This document shows positions 37,286-46,655 of a stretch of DNA of 64,000 nucleotides, one piece after another (within the stretch, counting starts at the first letter, position 1; every line of letters begins with the position of its first letter). Under the pieces are notes generated by a model, which was given only the letters and a program-made list of their open reading frames with translations, did not search any database and was not told the DNA's origin. Source of the DNA: an uncultured Marinomonas sp. (GTDB taxonomy: Bacteria; Pseudomonadota; Gammaproteobacteria; Pseudomonadales; Marinomonadaceae); contig CANLRQ010000009.1 in NCBI GenBank assembly GCA_947493575.1, positions 53,366-117,365 of the forward strand, read 5' to 3'. The translations under genes were made by a program, and so were the position numbers.

Positions 37286-39943
37286 ATGACAGCATCTATG
37301 AGTACACAGCCAACTGTTACAGATAATACAAAACTCATTGGACGTATTACTAACTTTGCAGGCAATTTATTGCAAGGTTGGGTCTATAGCGAACAGCTCC
37401 CGGGTAAACGTTGGGTCGTTTCTATCTTGGCAGATGGTAAGCAAGTGGGTTTAGCGATTGCGGATCAGTTTCATCCGATGTCTCCAGGTGATGGTTGTCA
37501 TGGGTTTAGAACCATGCTGAATGATGATCTTGTTAAAGGTGTAAATGAACTGGCAATTTGCTTAGCAAACGAAGATCAAGCTTTGCACTGTTTATCACTA
37601 CCTTATCAAGACGAATCTCATACCACTGAAACCTCTAGAGTGTTATGGCAGCCAGGTTTATGTTTACACGGTTGGTTAGTGGATTCTCAAGAACCAGATC
37701 AGCCATTGGATATTTTGGTATATAACGGTGATCAGCTAATTGTAAGGGCAAAACCTACACGCTGGCAGGCTATTCATGGCAAATATGTCGAGGCTGGATT
37801 TTCTTTAGGTTTACCGTTGGAATTGGCGGACGGACAAAGTCATACTCTTAGCGTTTTAGATAGCAAAGGTCGAGAATTACAGGGTAGCCCGTTAACCATT
37901 CAAGAATGGCCAAAAGGTTTATCTAGCTTGTTACAGACACACTCTATTAGTACGGAAGAGTTGGTTCCTTTAACTTTGAAAATAGCTCAACTTTGTGAAA
38001 AAGTGATTCAACCTAGTGTGCGTTTTGAAGATTACCCACTTTGGCTAGACACATTTTATGGAAAGCAATTCTCTGCCGACCAAGCGTCAAATAAGAAAAA
38101 GACACATAAAAAACCGCTGAAAAAAACGCAAAACGCCTCACTACCAACGCTTGGTATAATTTGGTTGGGACAACCAAAGAAAGACGAATTAGATAAACTG
38201 TCTCAATCAAATGCTTTTGCGATAGATAATTTTATTCTTGAGCAATCCAGTCAAACGCACACACCAAATGCTGTGGATGAAATAAACAGCTTATCAATTA
38301 ATGAGGATGCTGTCGTTGATAGCCATGAATATCAGAAACAATTGTCAATGGCGGCGAAGAAGTGTGACTGGATAGTGCAACTGCATGCGGATGATAAACT
38401 GATAGATAGCATATTAGATCAAATCAATTTGGCTATGCGTCAGCATTCAGCGAAACTCTATTATACGGATTTTGATTATGTCGCCCATTATCCGAATGAG
38501 AAGACACTTGTAAACCCAGAGCATCCATTGCGTACGCCAGCATTTTTACCTGCGTTTGACATAGACAGACTTTGGTGTCAAAACTATTTGAATGTAACAC
38601 TGTGCATTGCTTCAAGTGATATTGTACTCTCTGAAAACTTTCTAATGCCTAATATGCCAGAGCAACTAAGCTATGCTTTAGTGTTAGGTTTGTCCCATGA
38701 AGGGTACTCTACAGCAGATAAATCTCTAGAAAATAGCGATTTGGAAAAGAACTCGAAAGTAAATGCTCAAGGAAGGGTAATACCCAGTGATGACATTATT
38801 CATATACCGCAAATTGGTCTTCATCGTCATGATTCTGGGTTAAATAAAACCATTTCTGAAAGTGAGCTATCCGCGAGAAGTGAGTACTTGAAACAGTATG
38901 ACCCCCTTGCGTCTCTTAGCTCAGATTCAGAAAGACCTCAATTGTTAAGGCTTCGCCGTAAATTGGACACTTGGCCAAGTGTTACCTTAGTCATTCCAAC
39001 TCGTGATGCTTTGAAGTTACTAAAAAAATGCATTGATACCTTCTTAGAGTTGACCGATTACCCTGGTCAGGTTCGTCTTATTATTCTTAACAACCAGTCT
39101 CAAAAACAAGAAACGCTTAACTACTTTTCGTCAATAGAGGGGCTAGGAGAGCAAAAAATTGGCTGTGGTACTGCGACAGTTGAAGTACTTGATTACGCCT
39201 ATCCTTTTAATTACGCCAGTATTAATAATTTTGGGATTAAAAATAGCAGCAGTGATGTGGTTGGCTTAGTGAATAACGATATTGAAATTCTGCACCCTGA
39301 GTGGTTGTGTAATATGGTATCTCTACTTATGCGACAAGACACTGGCATTGTTGGTGCTAAGTTGTTGTGGCCTAATGGAATGGTTCAGCATGGAGGCGTA
39401 ATTGGTGGGCAATTTGATGGGCTGGCAGGGCATGTGGGTAATCAACTGCAGGACGATGATCTTGGGTATTTAAATAACAATCAGATAACACAACGTTTTT
39501 CTATGGTAACAGCGGCATGTCTATTAATTAGAAGTGAAGATTACTGGCGTGTATCTGGGCTAAACGAACGAGATTTCCCTGTTGGTTTTAATGATGTGGA
39601 TTTATGTCTTAAAGTTAGGGCGCTTGATAAAGCCGTTGTCTGGACTCCAGAAGCTAAGTTAATACATGCTGAGTCAGCGACACGGGGTAAAGATAATGTT
39701 CCTGAAAAAGCCGCCCGAGCCCAAAGAGAGATGCACAATTTACGACAACGTTGGAATCATGTATTAAATAACGACCCAGCGTACAACCCAAATTTATCAT
39801 TAAATTTAGCAAATGCGCCTTACACTGCATTGGCCTTACCCCCTCGCCCCAGTGCAGCTAGAACGAATGCTTTATCGGGTTTAGTTTCTACTCGAAATCA
39901 AATCTATAAAACTAATTCTAATTATCAAAAAGACAATTTCTAG
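37286..39943 (+). CDS. Glycosyltransferase with two N-terminal beta-sandwich repeats and a C-terminal GT2 domain (885 aa)
   Basis: Residues about 12-105 and 125-210 look like two copies of the same beta domain (GNLLQGWVYSEQLPGKRW and GLCLHGWLVDSQEPDQPL). This domain is often fused to glycosyltransferases and may bind sugar. The GT2 catalytic region covers about 570-830, with VTLVIPTRDALKLLKKCI, LVNNDIEIL (acidic metal site), the MVQHGGVIGG segment and a DVDLCLKVR motif. The C-terminal half resembles RfbC-like rhamnosyl/galactosyl transferases. The gene follows the previous transferase by one base. Donor unknown. Confidence 0.82.
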   Translation: MTASMSTQPTVTDNTKLIGRITNFAGNLLQGWVYSEQLPGKRWVVSILADGKQVGLAIADQFHPMSPGDGCHGFRTMLNDDLVKGVNELAICLANEDQALHCLSLPYQDESHTTETSRVLWQPGLCLHGWLVDSQEPDQPLDILVYNGDQLIVRAKPTRWQAIHGKYVEAGFSLGLPLELADGQSHTLSVLDSKGRELQGSPLTIQEWPKGLSSLLQTHSISTEELVPLTLKIAQLCEKVIQPSVRFEDYPLWLDTFYGKQFSADQASNKKKTHKKPLKKTQNASLPTLGIIWLGQPKKDELDKLSQSNAFAIDNFILEQSSQTHTPNAVDEINSLSINEDAVVDSHEYQKQLSMAAKKCDWIVQLHADDKLIDSILDQINLAMRQHSAKLYYTDFDYVAHYPNEKTLVNPEHPLRTPAFLPAFDIDRLWCQNYLNVTLCIASSDIVLSENFLMPNMPEQLSYALVLGLSHEGYSTADKSLENSDLEKNSKVNAQGRVIPSDDIIHIPQIGLHRHDSGLNKTISESELSARSEYLKQYDPLASLSSDSERPQLLRLRRKLDTWPSVTLVIPTRDALKLLKKCIDTFLELTDYPGQVRLIILNNQSQKQETLNYFSSIEGLGEQKIGCGTATVEVLDYAYPFNYASINNFGIKNSSSDVVGLVNNDIEILHPEWLCNMVSLLMRQDTGIVGAKLLWPNGMVQHGGVIGGQFDGLAGHVGNQLQDDDLGYLNNNQITQRFSMVTAACLLIRSEDYWRVSGLNERDFPVGFNDVDLCLKVRALDKAVVWTPEAKLIHAESATRGKDNVPEKAARAQREMHNLRQRWNHVLNNDPAYNPNLSLNLANAPYTALALPPRPSAARTNALSGLVSTRNQIYKTNSNYQKDNF

Positions 39944-39954
39944 GAAGACACATC

Positions 39955-40578
39955 ATGACAATGAGCTCTGCCGATTTGGCACTATTACAACCATCGCTGG
40001 TCAATCGTACAGACAAGATCTTTTTGAATGTTGGCTGTGGTGATAAAAGCAACACCCGTTTGCCTGAATGTTTTCAAGGGAATGGTTGGAATCAAGTACG
40101 TTTAGATATAGACCCAAGTTTGGAGCCTGATATCGTTGCTGACATTACGGACTTATCTCGTGTCAAAGCAAGCAGTGTAGAAGCAATTTACTCATCTCAT
40201 AACCTAGAGCATCTTAATTTGCATCAAGTGGATACAGCTTTAAAGCAGATATTAAGCACATTAAAACCAGGTGGTTTCTTTTTAGTAACCTTACCTGATA
40301 TTCAAGCCGTTGCTGAATGGGTTGCTAAAGGCAAATTAATGGAAACCATGTATGAATCACCAATGGGACCGATTCGCCCTATAGATGTGCTATTTGGCCA
40401 CCAAGGGGCAATAGAGAAGGGGAATAAGTTTATGGCCCATAAGTGTGGTTTTGATAAGAACAGCCTTTCAGATGCATTAACGGTGGCTGGTTTTAATGAA
40501 GTGCGTGTTATGACCGATGCCCACTCAAATTTATGGGGTTATGCGGTTAAGGCTTATGAAAGCTTAGCAAATGAATAA
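39955..40578 (+). CDS. SAM-dependent methyltransferase, class I
   Basis: A 207-residue protein with the SAM-binding motif FLNVGCGDKSN, an acidic loop VRLDIDPS, SHNLEHL and LKPGGFFLVTLPDI, all of the Methyltransf_11/UbiE type. It lies 11 bp after one transferase and overlaps the next by 8 bp, so it is part of the glycan operon. O-methylation of a sugar, possibly at the chain end, is the likely job; this matches the binding domain on Wzt but is not proven. Confidence 0.85.
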   Translation: MTMSSADLALLQPSLVNRTDKIFLNVGCGDKSNTRLPECFQGNGWNQVRLDIDPSLEPDIVADITDLSRVKASSVEAIYSSHNLEHLNLHQVDTALKQILSTLKPGGFFLVTLPDIQAVAEWVAKGKLMETMYESPMGPIRPIDVLFGHQGAIEKGNKFMAHKCGFDKNSLSDALTVAGFNEVRVMTDAHSNLWGYAVKAYESLANE

Positions 40579-42316
40579 ATTAAGAAGAAATACCTTATAT
40601 TCTGCTGATGGCCTTAAAGCAATCGAGAGAACTATCTGGCAAACTCGGCCAGATCTTCGAGAAAAATATAGAGGTAATTATAAGCACTTTTTAATGTGGC
40701 TGTTTTTTTATGGGGCTCAAGAATATAAAGCAATTGAGGAAGGCTACAAAATATGTCCACCAATGCAGTTGTTTGATGAGCCAGCGACATTGAATAAAAT
40801 GCAAAATTTCCCGTATTTCACTGAGTTCATGCTCCACATATACAATGAGCGTGATGACTTACAAGCTCTATTTGATGTATCAACAGAGGATGGTCAGGCT
40901 GCTTTTATAAGATGGTATTTTTTACATGCACTTGAAGAGTACGACCTCATTCAATATTTGTCTGATGCATCTTTAAAATGGTTGCTTTCATCAGTGACAG
41001 AAAATGAGTATGTTCCAAATTTATTAAAGTTATTATGGGAAAATAGTGAAGAGCTAAAATTAACTTTTCCTAATGTAGATACTCCAGAGTTTATTGAATG
41101 GGTGCGCCTTCATGGTATGAAGAGCTTTCCAATCCTCGAAAAATTATTAACATCTTTGAATCAAATAGATTCAGTACCTAAAAAAGTAAGAAAGAAAACA
41201 AAGAAACCTTTTGGTGTCAATTTAATTGGTTATGCTAAAGGGCAATTAGGTATCGGTGAGGATGTTCGTATGGCCGCTTTAGCATGTGAAGCGGCGAATA
41301 TTCCTTATAGTATTTTTAACGTTGAACCTGGACAAGAAGTACAGCAAGGCGATTTTTCCTGTGTTGACCGAATTTCTGATGAACTACCGTACTTTGCGAA
41401 CGTATTTTGTGTGACAGGTATCGAGTTAAGTCGTTTAATTGCTGAAACAGGTGAGAAATTTTTAAAAGGATATTATTGCATTGGTTATTGGCCATGGGAA
41501 TTGCCTAGTTGGCCTGAGCAGTGGTTGCATGCCTATCAATATGTTGACGAAGTATGGGCATCGAGTCGCTTTACCTACCAATCATTCATATCTTCAAGCC
41601 CAGTACCTGTTCGTCATATGCCCATGGCTGTTGATGTTTCTCCAACGGATACTTTAACCCGAGGAAATTTTAATTTACCAAATAAAGATTATCTTTTTGT
41701 ATTCTCTTTTGATTTCTTATCGAGTTCTGCACGTAAAAACCCAGAAGCCTGTATTGAGGCATTTCAGCAAGCTTTCCCAAACAAAAAAGATAAGGTTGGT
41801 TTGGTTGTAAAGGCAATGAGAGCGGAAGAGAGTAATCCTACCTGGCAAAAACTAAAAGCGTTAGCGTCTCGTGATTCTCGGATTCATATTATCAATCAAA
41901 CGCTATCACGCGCACAAGTTTTGGATTTATATCGAGAGTGTGATTGTTTTGTCTCACTGCACCGTAGTGAAGGCTTTGGAAGAGGTTTAGCTGATGCGAT
42001 GATGTTAGGTAAGCCTGTTATTTGTACAGGATGCTCTGGTAATATGGATTTTACAGTTCCTGGAACGGCTGGCTTAGTTGATCATTCTTTTACAGGAGCT
42101 GACGACTACCCTTTTGGAGAAGGCCAATACTGGGCAGAACCGAGTGTTGAAAGTGCTGCTTGGTGGATGCAGCGTTTTGCTGAGAATAAAGAGATTGCAA
42201 AATATAAAGCGTTGGCAGGTAAAGTGTTGGTAGATGAAACTTATTCCCCTATTAAAGTGGGTGAAAACTATAAATGTATTCTTAAAGGTATATTTAAGAA
42301 TAAAGCGCGAATTTAA
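40571..42316 (+). CDS. GT4-family glycosyltransferase with extra N-terminal domain (581 aa)
   Basis: Residues 1-205 form a helical, W- and Y-rich N-terminal part of unknown function. The GT-B core starts at about 212 with FGVNLIGYAKGQLGIGEDVR and continues through YWPWELPSWPEQW and VWASSRFTY. It reaches the donor site in SLHRSEGFGRGLADAMM and GCSGNMDF. Related proteins occur in O-antigen loci as mannosyl- or rhamnosyltransferases. It overlaps the methyltransferase by 8 bp and is followed at once by the second manC. Confidence 0.83.
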   Translation: MNKLRRNTLYSADGLKAIERTIWQTRPDLREKYRGNYKHFLMWLFFYGAQEYKAIEEGYKICPPMQLFDEPATLNKMQNFPYFTEFMLHIYNERDDLQALFDVSTEDGQAAFIRWYFLHALEEYDLIQYLSDASLKWLLSSVTENEYVPNLLKLLWENSEELKLTFPNVDTPEFIEWVRLHGMKSFPILEKLLTSLNQIDSVPKKVRKKTKKPFGVNLIGYAKGQLGIGEDVRMAALACEAANIPYSIFNVEPGQEVQQGDFSCVDRISDELPYFANVFCVTGIELSRLIAETGEKFLKGYYCIGYWPWELPSWPEQWLHAYQYVDEVWASSRFTYQSFISSSPVPVRHMPMAVDVSPTDTLTRGNFNLPNKDYLFVFSFDFLSSSARKNPEACIEAFQQAFPNKKDKVGLVVKAMRAEESNPTWQKLKALASRDSRIHIINQTLSRAQVLDLYRECDCFVSLHRSEGFGRGLADAMMLGKPVICTGCSGNMDFTVPGTAGLVDHSFTGADDYPFGEGQYWAEPSVESAAWWMQRFAENKEIAKYKALAGKVLVDETYSPIKVGENYKCILKGIFKNKARI

Positions 42317-42340
42317 TTGTTAATACTTAAAGGTTTGGTT

Positions 42341-43768
42341 ATGCAAGATAAGCTTATTCACCCTGTTATTCTCTCAGGTGGTTCCGGTAGTCGACTTTGG
42401 CCCCTTTCTCGAGCGGGCTATCCGAAACAGTTTTTGCCCTTGAATAGTGAAAACAGCATGTTGCAAGATACAGCCTTGAGAGTGTCATCAAGCTGCTTTG
42501 CTGCACCGCTATTAATTTGTAATGAAGAACATCGTTTCTTAGTCGCTGAACAGCTAAGAAGCATTGATATAACACCGGATAAAATAATTTTGGAGCCGGT
42601 TGGGCGTAATACAGCACCTGCAATAGCAATAGCCGCTTTATCTTTAGTTGAAAAGCAATCCGATGCGCTAATGCTTGTATTACCTTCCGACCATATTATT
42701 CTGGATCAAAATGCTTTTCAGCAAGCCGTAGATGTTGCATCTGAAGCGGCACAGAGTGGCAAATTAGTGACGTTTGGTATAGCTCCAGACAAACCAGAAA
42801 CGGGTTATGGTTATATACATAAAGGTGCTTTGGTTTCAGGTTTTGAGAACGTAAATGATATCGCTGAATTTGTCGAAAAGCCAAATGTAAAAAAAGCCAC
42901 GGAATATCTGAATAGTGGTGAATATCTCTGGAATAGTGGGATTTTTCTTATGAGTGCTCAACAATATTTAGATGAACTCTCCTTGCATCACCCTGAAATA
43001 TTGACAGCCTGTCAGAATGCTTTAGAGCAGGCTGAGCAGGATTTAAGTTTCTGTAGATTGAATAAAGAGGCTTTTTCAACATCACCATCAGATTCTATAG
43101 ATTATGCTGTTATGGAGAGAACAAACTGTGCAGCCGTTGTTCCCGTTGATATGAATTGGAGTGATCTCGGTTCTTGGTCTGCTTTATTGGATATCGAAGA
43201 AAAAGATTCTGATGGAAACGCCCATAGAGGTGATGTGTTACTACACAATACTACGAATAGTTATGTTCATGCAGACCACCGCTTAGTGGCGGTAACCGGG
43301 TTAGATAATATTATTGTAGTGTCAACGGATGATGCTGTTCTAGTGTCTAATCGAGACAATGCCCAAGACGTTAAGAAAATTGTCGATCAACTAAAAGCGG
43401 CAAACCGATACGAACATAGCTTACATACGACAGTTCATCGACCGTGGGGCAATTATCGTGGTATTGACCTAGGGGAACGCCACCAAGTGAAGCGAATTAC
43501 AGTGAATCCTGGTGAACGTTTATCTTTACAAATGCACCATCATCGTGCAGAACATTGGATTGTTGTAAGTGGTACAGCTAAAGTAACAGTCGGACAAAAT
43601 GAATTCTTATTGCGTGAAAATGAATCTACTTTTATACCAATTGGAGAAAGCCATAGATTAGAAAACCCTGGAAAATTACCGTTGTATCTAATAGAAGTTC
43701 AGTCAGGTAGTTATTTAGGTGAAGATGATATTGTGCGTTTTGAAGATGGCTATGGCCGTATAAATTGA
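42341..43768 (+). CDS. manC: Mannose-1-phosphate guanylyltransferase / mannose-6-phosphate isomerase (copy 2)
   Basis: Second type II bifunctional GDP-mannose enzyme. The ATG at 42341 (MQDKLIHPVIL) with AAAGG upstream is chosen over a TTG at 42317, giving 475 residues. Motifs are LSGGSGSRLWPLSR with the canonical YPKQF, and a C-terminal cupin with RPWGNYRG and LQMHHHRAEHW. It diverges clearly from copy 1 in the middle third, so the two are not a recent duplication. It may serve the fucose branch. Confidence 0.93.
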   Translation: MQDKLIHPVILSGGSGSRLWPLSRAGYPKQFLPLNSENSMLQDTALRVSSSCFAAPLLICNEEHRFLVAEQLRSIDITPDKIILEPVGRNTAPAIAIAALSLVEKQSDALMLVLPSDHIILDQNAFQQAVDVASEAAQSGKLVTFGIAPDKPETGYGYIHKGALVSGFENVNDIAEFVEKPNVKKATEYLNSGEYLWNSGIFLMSAQQYLDELSLHHPEILTACQNALEQAEQDLSFCRLNKEAFSTSPSDSIDYAVMERTNCAAVVPVDMNWSDLGSWSALLDIEEKDSDGNAHRGDVLLHNTTNSYVHADHRLVAVTGLDNIIVVSTDDAVLVSNRDNAQDVKKIVDQLKAANRYEHSLHTTVHRPWGNYRGIDLGERHQVKRITVNPGERLSLQMHHHRAEHWIVVSGTAKVTVGQNEFLLRENESTFIPIGESHRLENPGKLPLYLIEVQSGSYLGEDDIVRFEDGYGRIN

Positions 43769-43819
43769 TTTATTTTTAGGTTGAATATTTAATAATAAGC
43801 TCGATCATAGGTGTTATAA

Positions 43820-45766
43820 ATGAAGGTGTTATGTATAACGGGGTCAAATGAGAAGGTGCTTAATGCTATTGCGTCTCCTTTTTATAATACAGGTATGAAA
43901 AGGCCTTTATCTTTGCAAAGATCATCTGAAATTGATTTTTCTATATGGCATAAAAAGACTGTAGATTCTTTCAAAGGGAATTCAATACTTGGAAGGGTAT
44001 GGATAGATTTAGCAACAGATTTATTACTTTCAAACTTAGATGATGAGTATTGGGGGTGGGCAGAAAGTAGGAGTGTCTATAGTTTAGATTTTTGGGCGGA
44101 TCAAGATCCAAACATCATATTTATTTTTGCTTGTACAGACCTTGTTGAAGAAGTTCATCAAAAAATCTCTGAAATGAATAGTGATGAAAGTGTTGATCTT
44201 GAGGTTTTATTAAACGATTGGTATGAACGACATTCGATAATGCTTGATTTTTACCTTCGATTTCCAAATCGGTGTATTTTAATTGATGTCGCTGAAGCTT
44301 TATCTAATCCTTATAAACATGTTTCATTTATTAGTGATAAATGGAGTTTGCCCGTAACTGCTGTTCCTGAAGACGCAAAGGAAATTAAAAAAAATGATGA
44401 TCGATGCTTGAAATCAATAGGTGATTTTTTAATTTCTCAGTTCATTAAATATTCATCTTTAGATATTAGAAAATTACATATTGAAATAAAATCTGCTCAA
44501 AATTTTATTGTAGATAATGCAATTAATAAAGAAGATCTACCGTTAGAATATAGTTCTGATGAGTCACATGAGATAAAGAAAGAAATAAGTGATGCATTAA
44601 ATTATCTCATTAAAATTAAAAATAATGAGAGTCAGTATTTTAATGAGATACAATATAAGAAAGTTGAAATATCAAATTTAGAATCAAAATTATTAGAATC
44701 TTATGAAAGTAACTCTGCTCAAGAGAGAAAAATACTTTTTTGCGAGGAAATTAAGCAGAAAGCTTCTTCGGAACTTAAATTAGCTCTTAATTCTTATAAC
44801 GAGTCTCAAGAGGAAATAAAGAAAAAAGCATTGGAAAATGAATTGTTGATTTCTCAACTTCAAGAGCTTCAAGAAGGTTTTTCAAATTTATCTGAAAAAA
44901 ATCGAAATTATGAAAAACAAGTACAAAAATCTTTAGCTGAAAGCTTAAAACTTGAAAAAGAAAAGGAAAAAGTCATAAAGAAAAATGTTGACATGGAAAA
45001 AGAAAGGGAAGGGATTTTAAATGAACTTGAAGAGCTTAAAAAAGCATTTTCAATGAAAAGTGATGATTTTAAAAAAGAAAAAAATTTGATTGGAAATGAA
45101 AATAAGTTACTAGCTGCCCAATTGGAGCAAGTGGAAGCTGAGCTTAAACGTTATTTTTTAGAGAATCAAAAAGTTAATGCTCAATCATCTCTAATAGTGC
45201 AACGTACTGAAGAGCTGAATTTTGAAAATAGCCTCCTTTCTTCTAAGTGTGATTTCCTATTAGAAAAAATAAATTCTTTAGGTAACGTTGTGAATGATAG
45301 ACTTTCATTTTTTAATTATAGTGAAATTAAATTAATTAATGAACAAGTAAATCCAGACTACGAGCACTTGCATCTTGAGGTTTCAGGTGTTTCTTTTGAA
45401 GATCACTTCGCTGATCGTTGGTCTTTTCGTATTTCTAGTGCAATGAGTTCTGGAGCAAAATTCGGTGACTTTCCAAAAATTGAATTTCCAATCCAAGATA
45501 AGCAATTATTAAATCAATGGTTCTCAGAAAGTGTAGATGAAAGAGGGAAAAAACTTGAATTACGTTTTGCTTTACCTTGCTCAATGGATAAAAATGTTTG
45601 GCAAAAAATTGACTCTCAAGATAAGTTTTTAATTAGCTCACTGATTGAGCAGCTGCCTATGCTTTTAAAAGAGTTAGAAATTAAAGGGGTTATTATTACA
45701 CGAGAGTGGAGTGAATGGCTCACTTTAACTAAAAACATGAATCATATTATTAATGAGCTTTCTTAA
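43820..45766 (+). CDS. Coiled-coil protein with degenerate sulfotransferase-like N-terminal domain (648 aa)
   Basis: Not assigned to a family. Residues 1-215 follow the layout of a P-loop sulfotransferase: a first strand and loop (MKVLCITGSNEKVL), a core strand NIIFIFACTDLVEEV at the place of the 3'-phosphate motif, and FPNRCILIDVAEALSNP near the end. The key Arg/Ser residues are missing. A long coiled coil with many K/E/L heptads covers about 255-490. The C-terminal 150 residues (DRLSFFNYSEIKL to INELS) form a separate globular part. The DNA is very AT-rich. Its architecture resembles that of the 748-residue protein two genes downstream. Confidence 0.65.
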   Translation: MKVLCITGSNEKVLNAIASPFYNTGMKRPLSLQRSSEIDFSIWHKKTVDSFKGNSILGRVWIDLATDLLLSNLDDEYWGWAESRSVYSLDFWADQDPNIIFIFACTDLVEEVHQKISEMNSDESVDLEVLLNDWYERHSIMLDFYLRFPNRCILIDVAEALSNPYKHVSFISDKWSLPVTAVPEDAKEIKKNDDRCLKSIGDFLISQFIKYSSLDIRKLHIEIKSAQNFIVDNAINKEDLPLEYSSDESHEIKKEISDALNYLIKIKNNESQYFNEIQYKKVEISNLESKLLESYESNSAQERKILFCEEIKQKASSELKLALNSYNESQEEIKKKALENELLISQLQELQEGFSNLSEKNRNYEKQVQKSLAESLKLEKEKEKVIKKNVDMEKEREGILNELEELKKAFSMKSDDFKKEKNLIGNENKLLAAQLEQVEAELKRYFLENQKVNAQSSLIVQRTEELNFENSLLSSKCDFLLEKINSLGNVVNDRLSFFNYSEIKLINEQVNPDYEHLHLEVSGVSFEDHFADRWSFRISSAMSSGAKFGDFPKIEFPIQDKQLLNQWFSESVDERGKKLELRFALPCSMDKNVWQKIDSQDKFLISSLIEQLPMLLKELEIKGVIITREWSEWLTLTKNMNHIINELS

Positions 45767-45775
45767 AGAGAAAAA

Positions 45776-46645
45776 ATGCTGGTTTCAATTATTATGCCTA
45801 GCTTTAATCAAGCTGTGTTCTTACAACAATCATTAGAAAGTGTTTTAAGTCAGTCGTGGGGATCTTTGGAGCTTATTGTTATGGATGGTGGCTCTAATGA
45901 TGGAAGTGTAGACATTTTAAGAGAGTACTCAAAAAAAGATAAAAGACTTTTTTGGCGCTCTGAAGAGGACAAAGGACCTGCTGATGCCTTGAACAAAGCA
46001 ATTAGAATGTGTAGAGGCACTTTAATTGGATGGTTAAATTCAGATGATTGTTATACTAAGGGGGCAATTGAAAGGGCTGTTATTGCAATGAAAAACAACC
46101 CTAACTGGATGGCTTGTTATGGATACGGTGAACATATTGATGAGAATGGTTGTTACCTGGGGGAGTATCCTACTCTGCCTTCTATTAACAGTAGTGACTT
46201 ATCAATTCCTAACAGTTTAGAGTTTCAAAATGGCTGCTTTATTTGTCAGCCTACAGTTTTTTTTAAATCCGTGATGCCTAAACTATTAGGGGAGGTAAAT
46301 ACTGAGTTAAAATGTGCATTTGACTTTGACTATTGGCTGAGAGCCTTTCGTCATTTTCATGAAAGAATCGGCTTTATTCCATATTTACAAGCACAATCAA
46401 GGCTACACCGTGATTGCATTACAATGAACTTTAGACGACAAGTTGCATTAGAAGGAATGAAAGTGCTTTATATGAATCAAGGTTTTGCTCATAGTAACTG
46501 GGTTTATAGCTATATAAATGAATTAAAAATTAACACTACAGTTTCATTTGATGAAATTGATAGGTTATTAGTTGAAGTGAAACCTTACTTAGAGTTTCAG
46601 GAATGGAATGAGTTGAAAATAAATTTAATGGCTCTAAAGAAATGA
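45776..46645 (+). CDS. GT2-family glycosyltransferase (289 aa)
   Basis: A compact GT-A enzyme. MLVSIIMPSFNQAVFLQQSL is at the N-terminus, VMDGGSNDGS forms the nucleotide site, NSDDCYTKGA is the DXD-like metal site and the C-terminal part is short and helical. It resembles WcaA-type transferases. It lies ten bases after one coiled-coil gene and ten before the other, so the three probably work together. Donor and acceptor are unknown. Confidence 0.85.
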   Translation: MLVSIIMPSFNQAVFLQQSLESVLSQSWGSLELIVMDGGSNDGSVDILREYSKKDKRLFWRSEEDKGPADALNKAIRMCRGTLIGWLNSDDCYTKGAIERAVIAMKNNPNWMACYGYGEHIDENGCYLGEYPTLPSINSSDLSIPNSLEFQNGCFICQPTVFFKSVMPKLLGEVNTELKCAFDFDYWLRAFRHFHERIGFIPYLQAQSRLHRDCITMNFRRQVALEGMKVLYMNQGFAHSNWVYSYINELKINTTVSFDEIDRLLVEVKPYLEFQEWNELKINLMALKK

Positions 46646-46655
46646 GGTTATAGAA

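Noticed and set aside
43820..45766. Calling the 648-residue protein an active sulfotransferase
   Set aside because: The fold-like strand order is suggestive, but the 5'-phosphosulfate loop and the Arg/Ser of the 3'-phosphate motif are not present.
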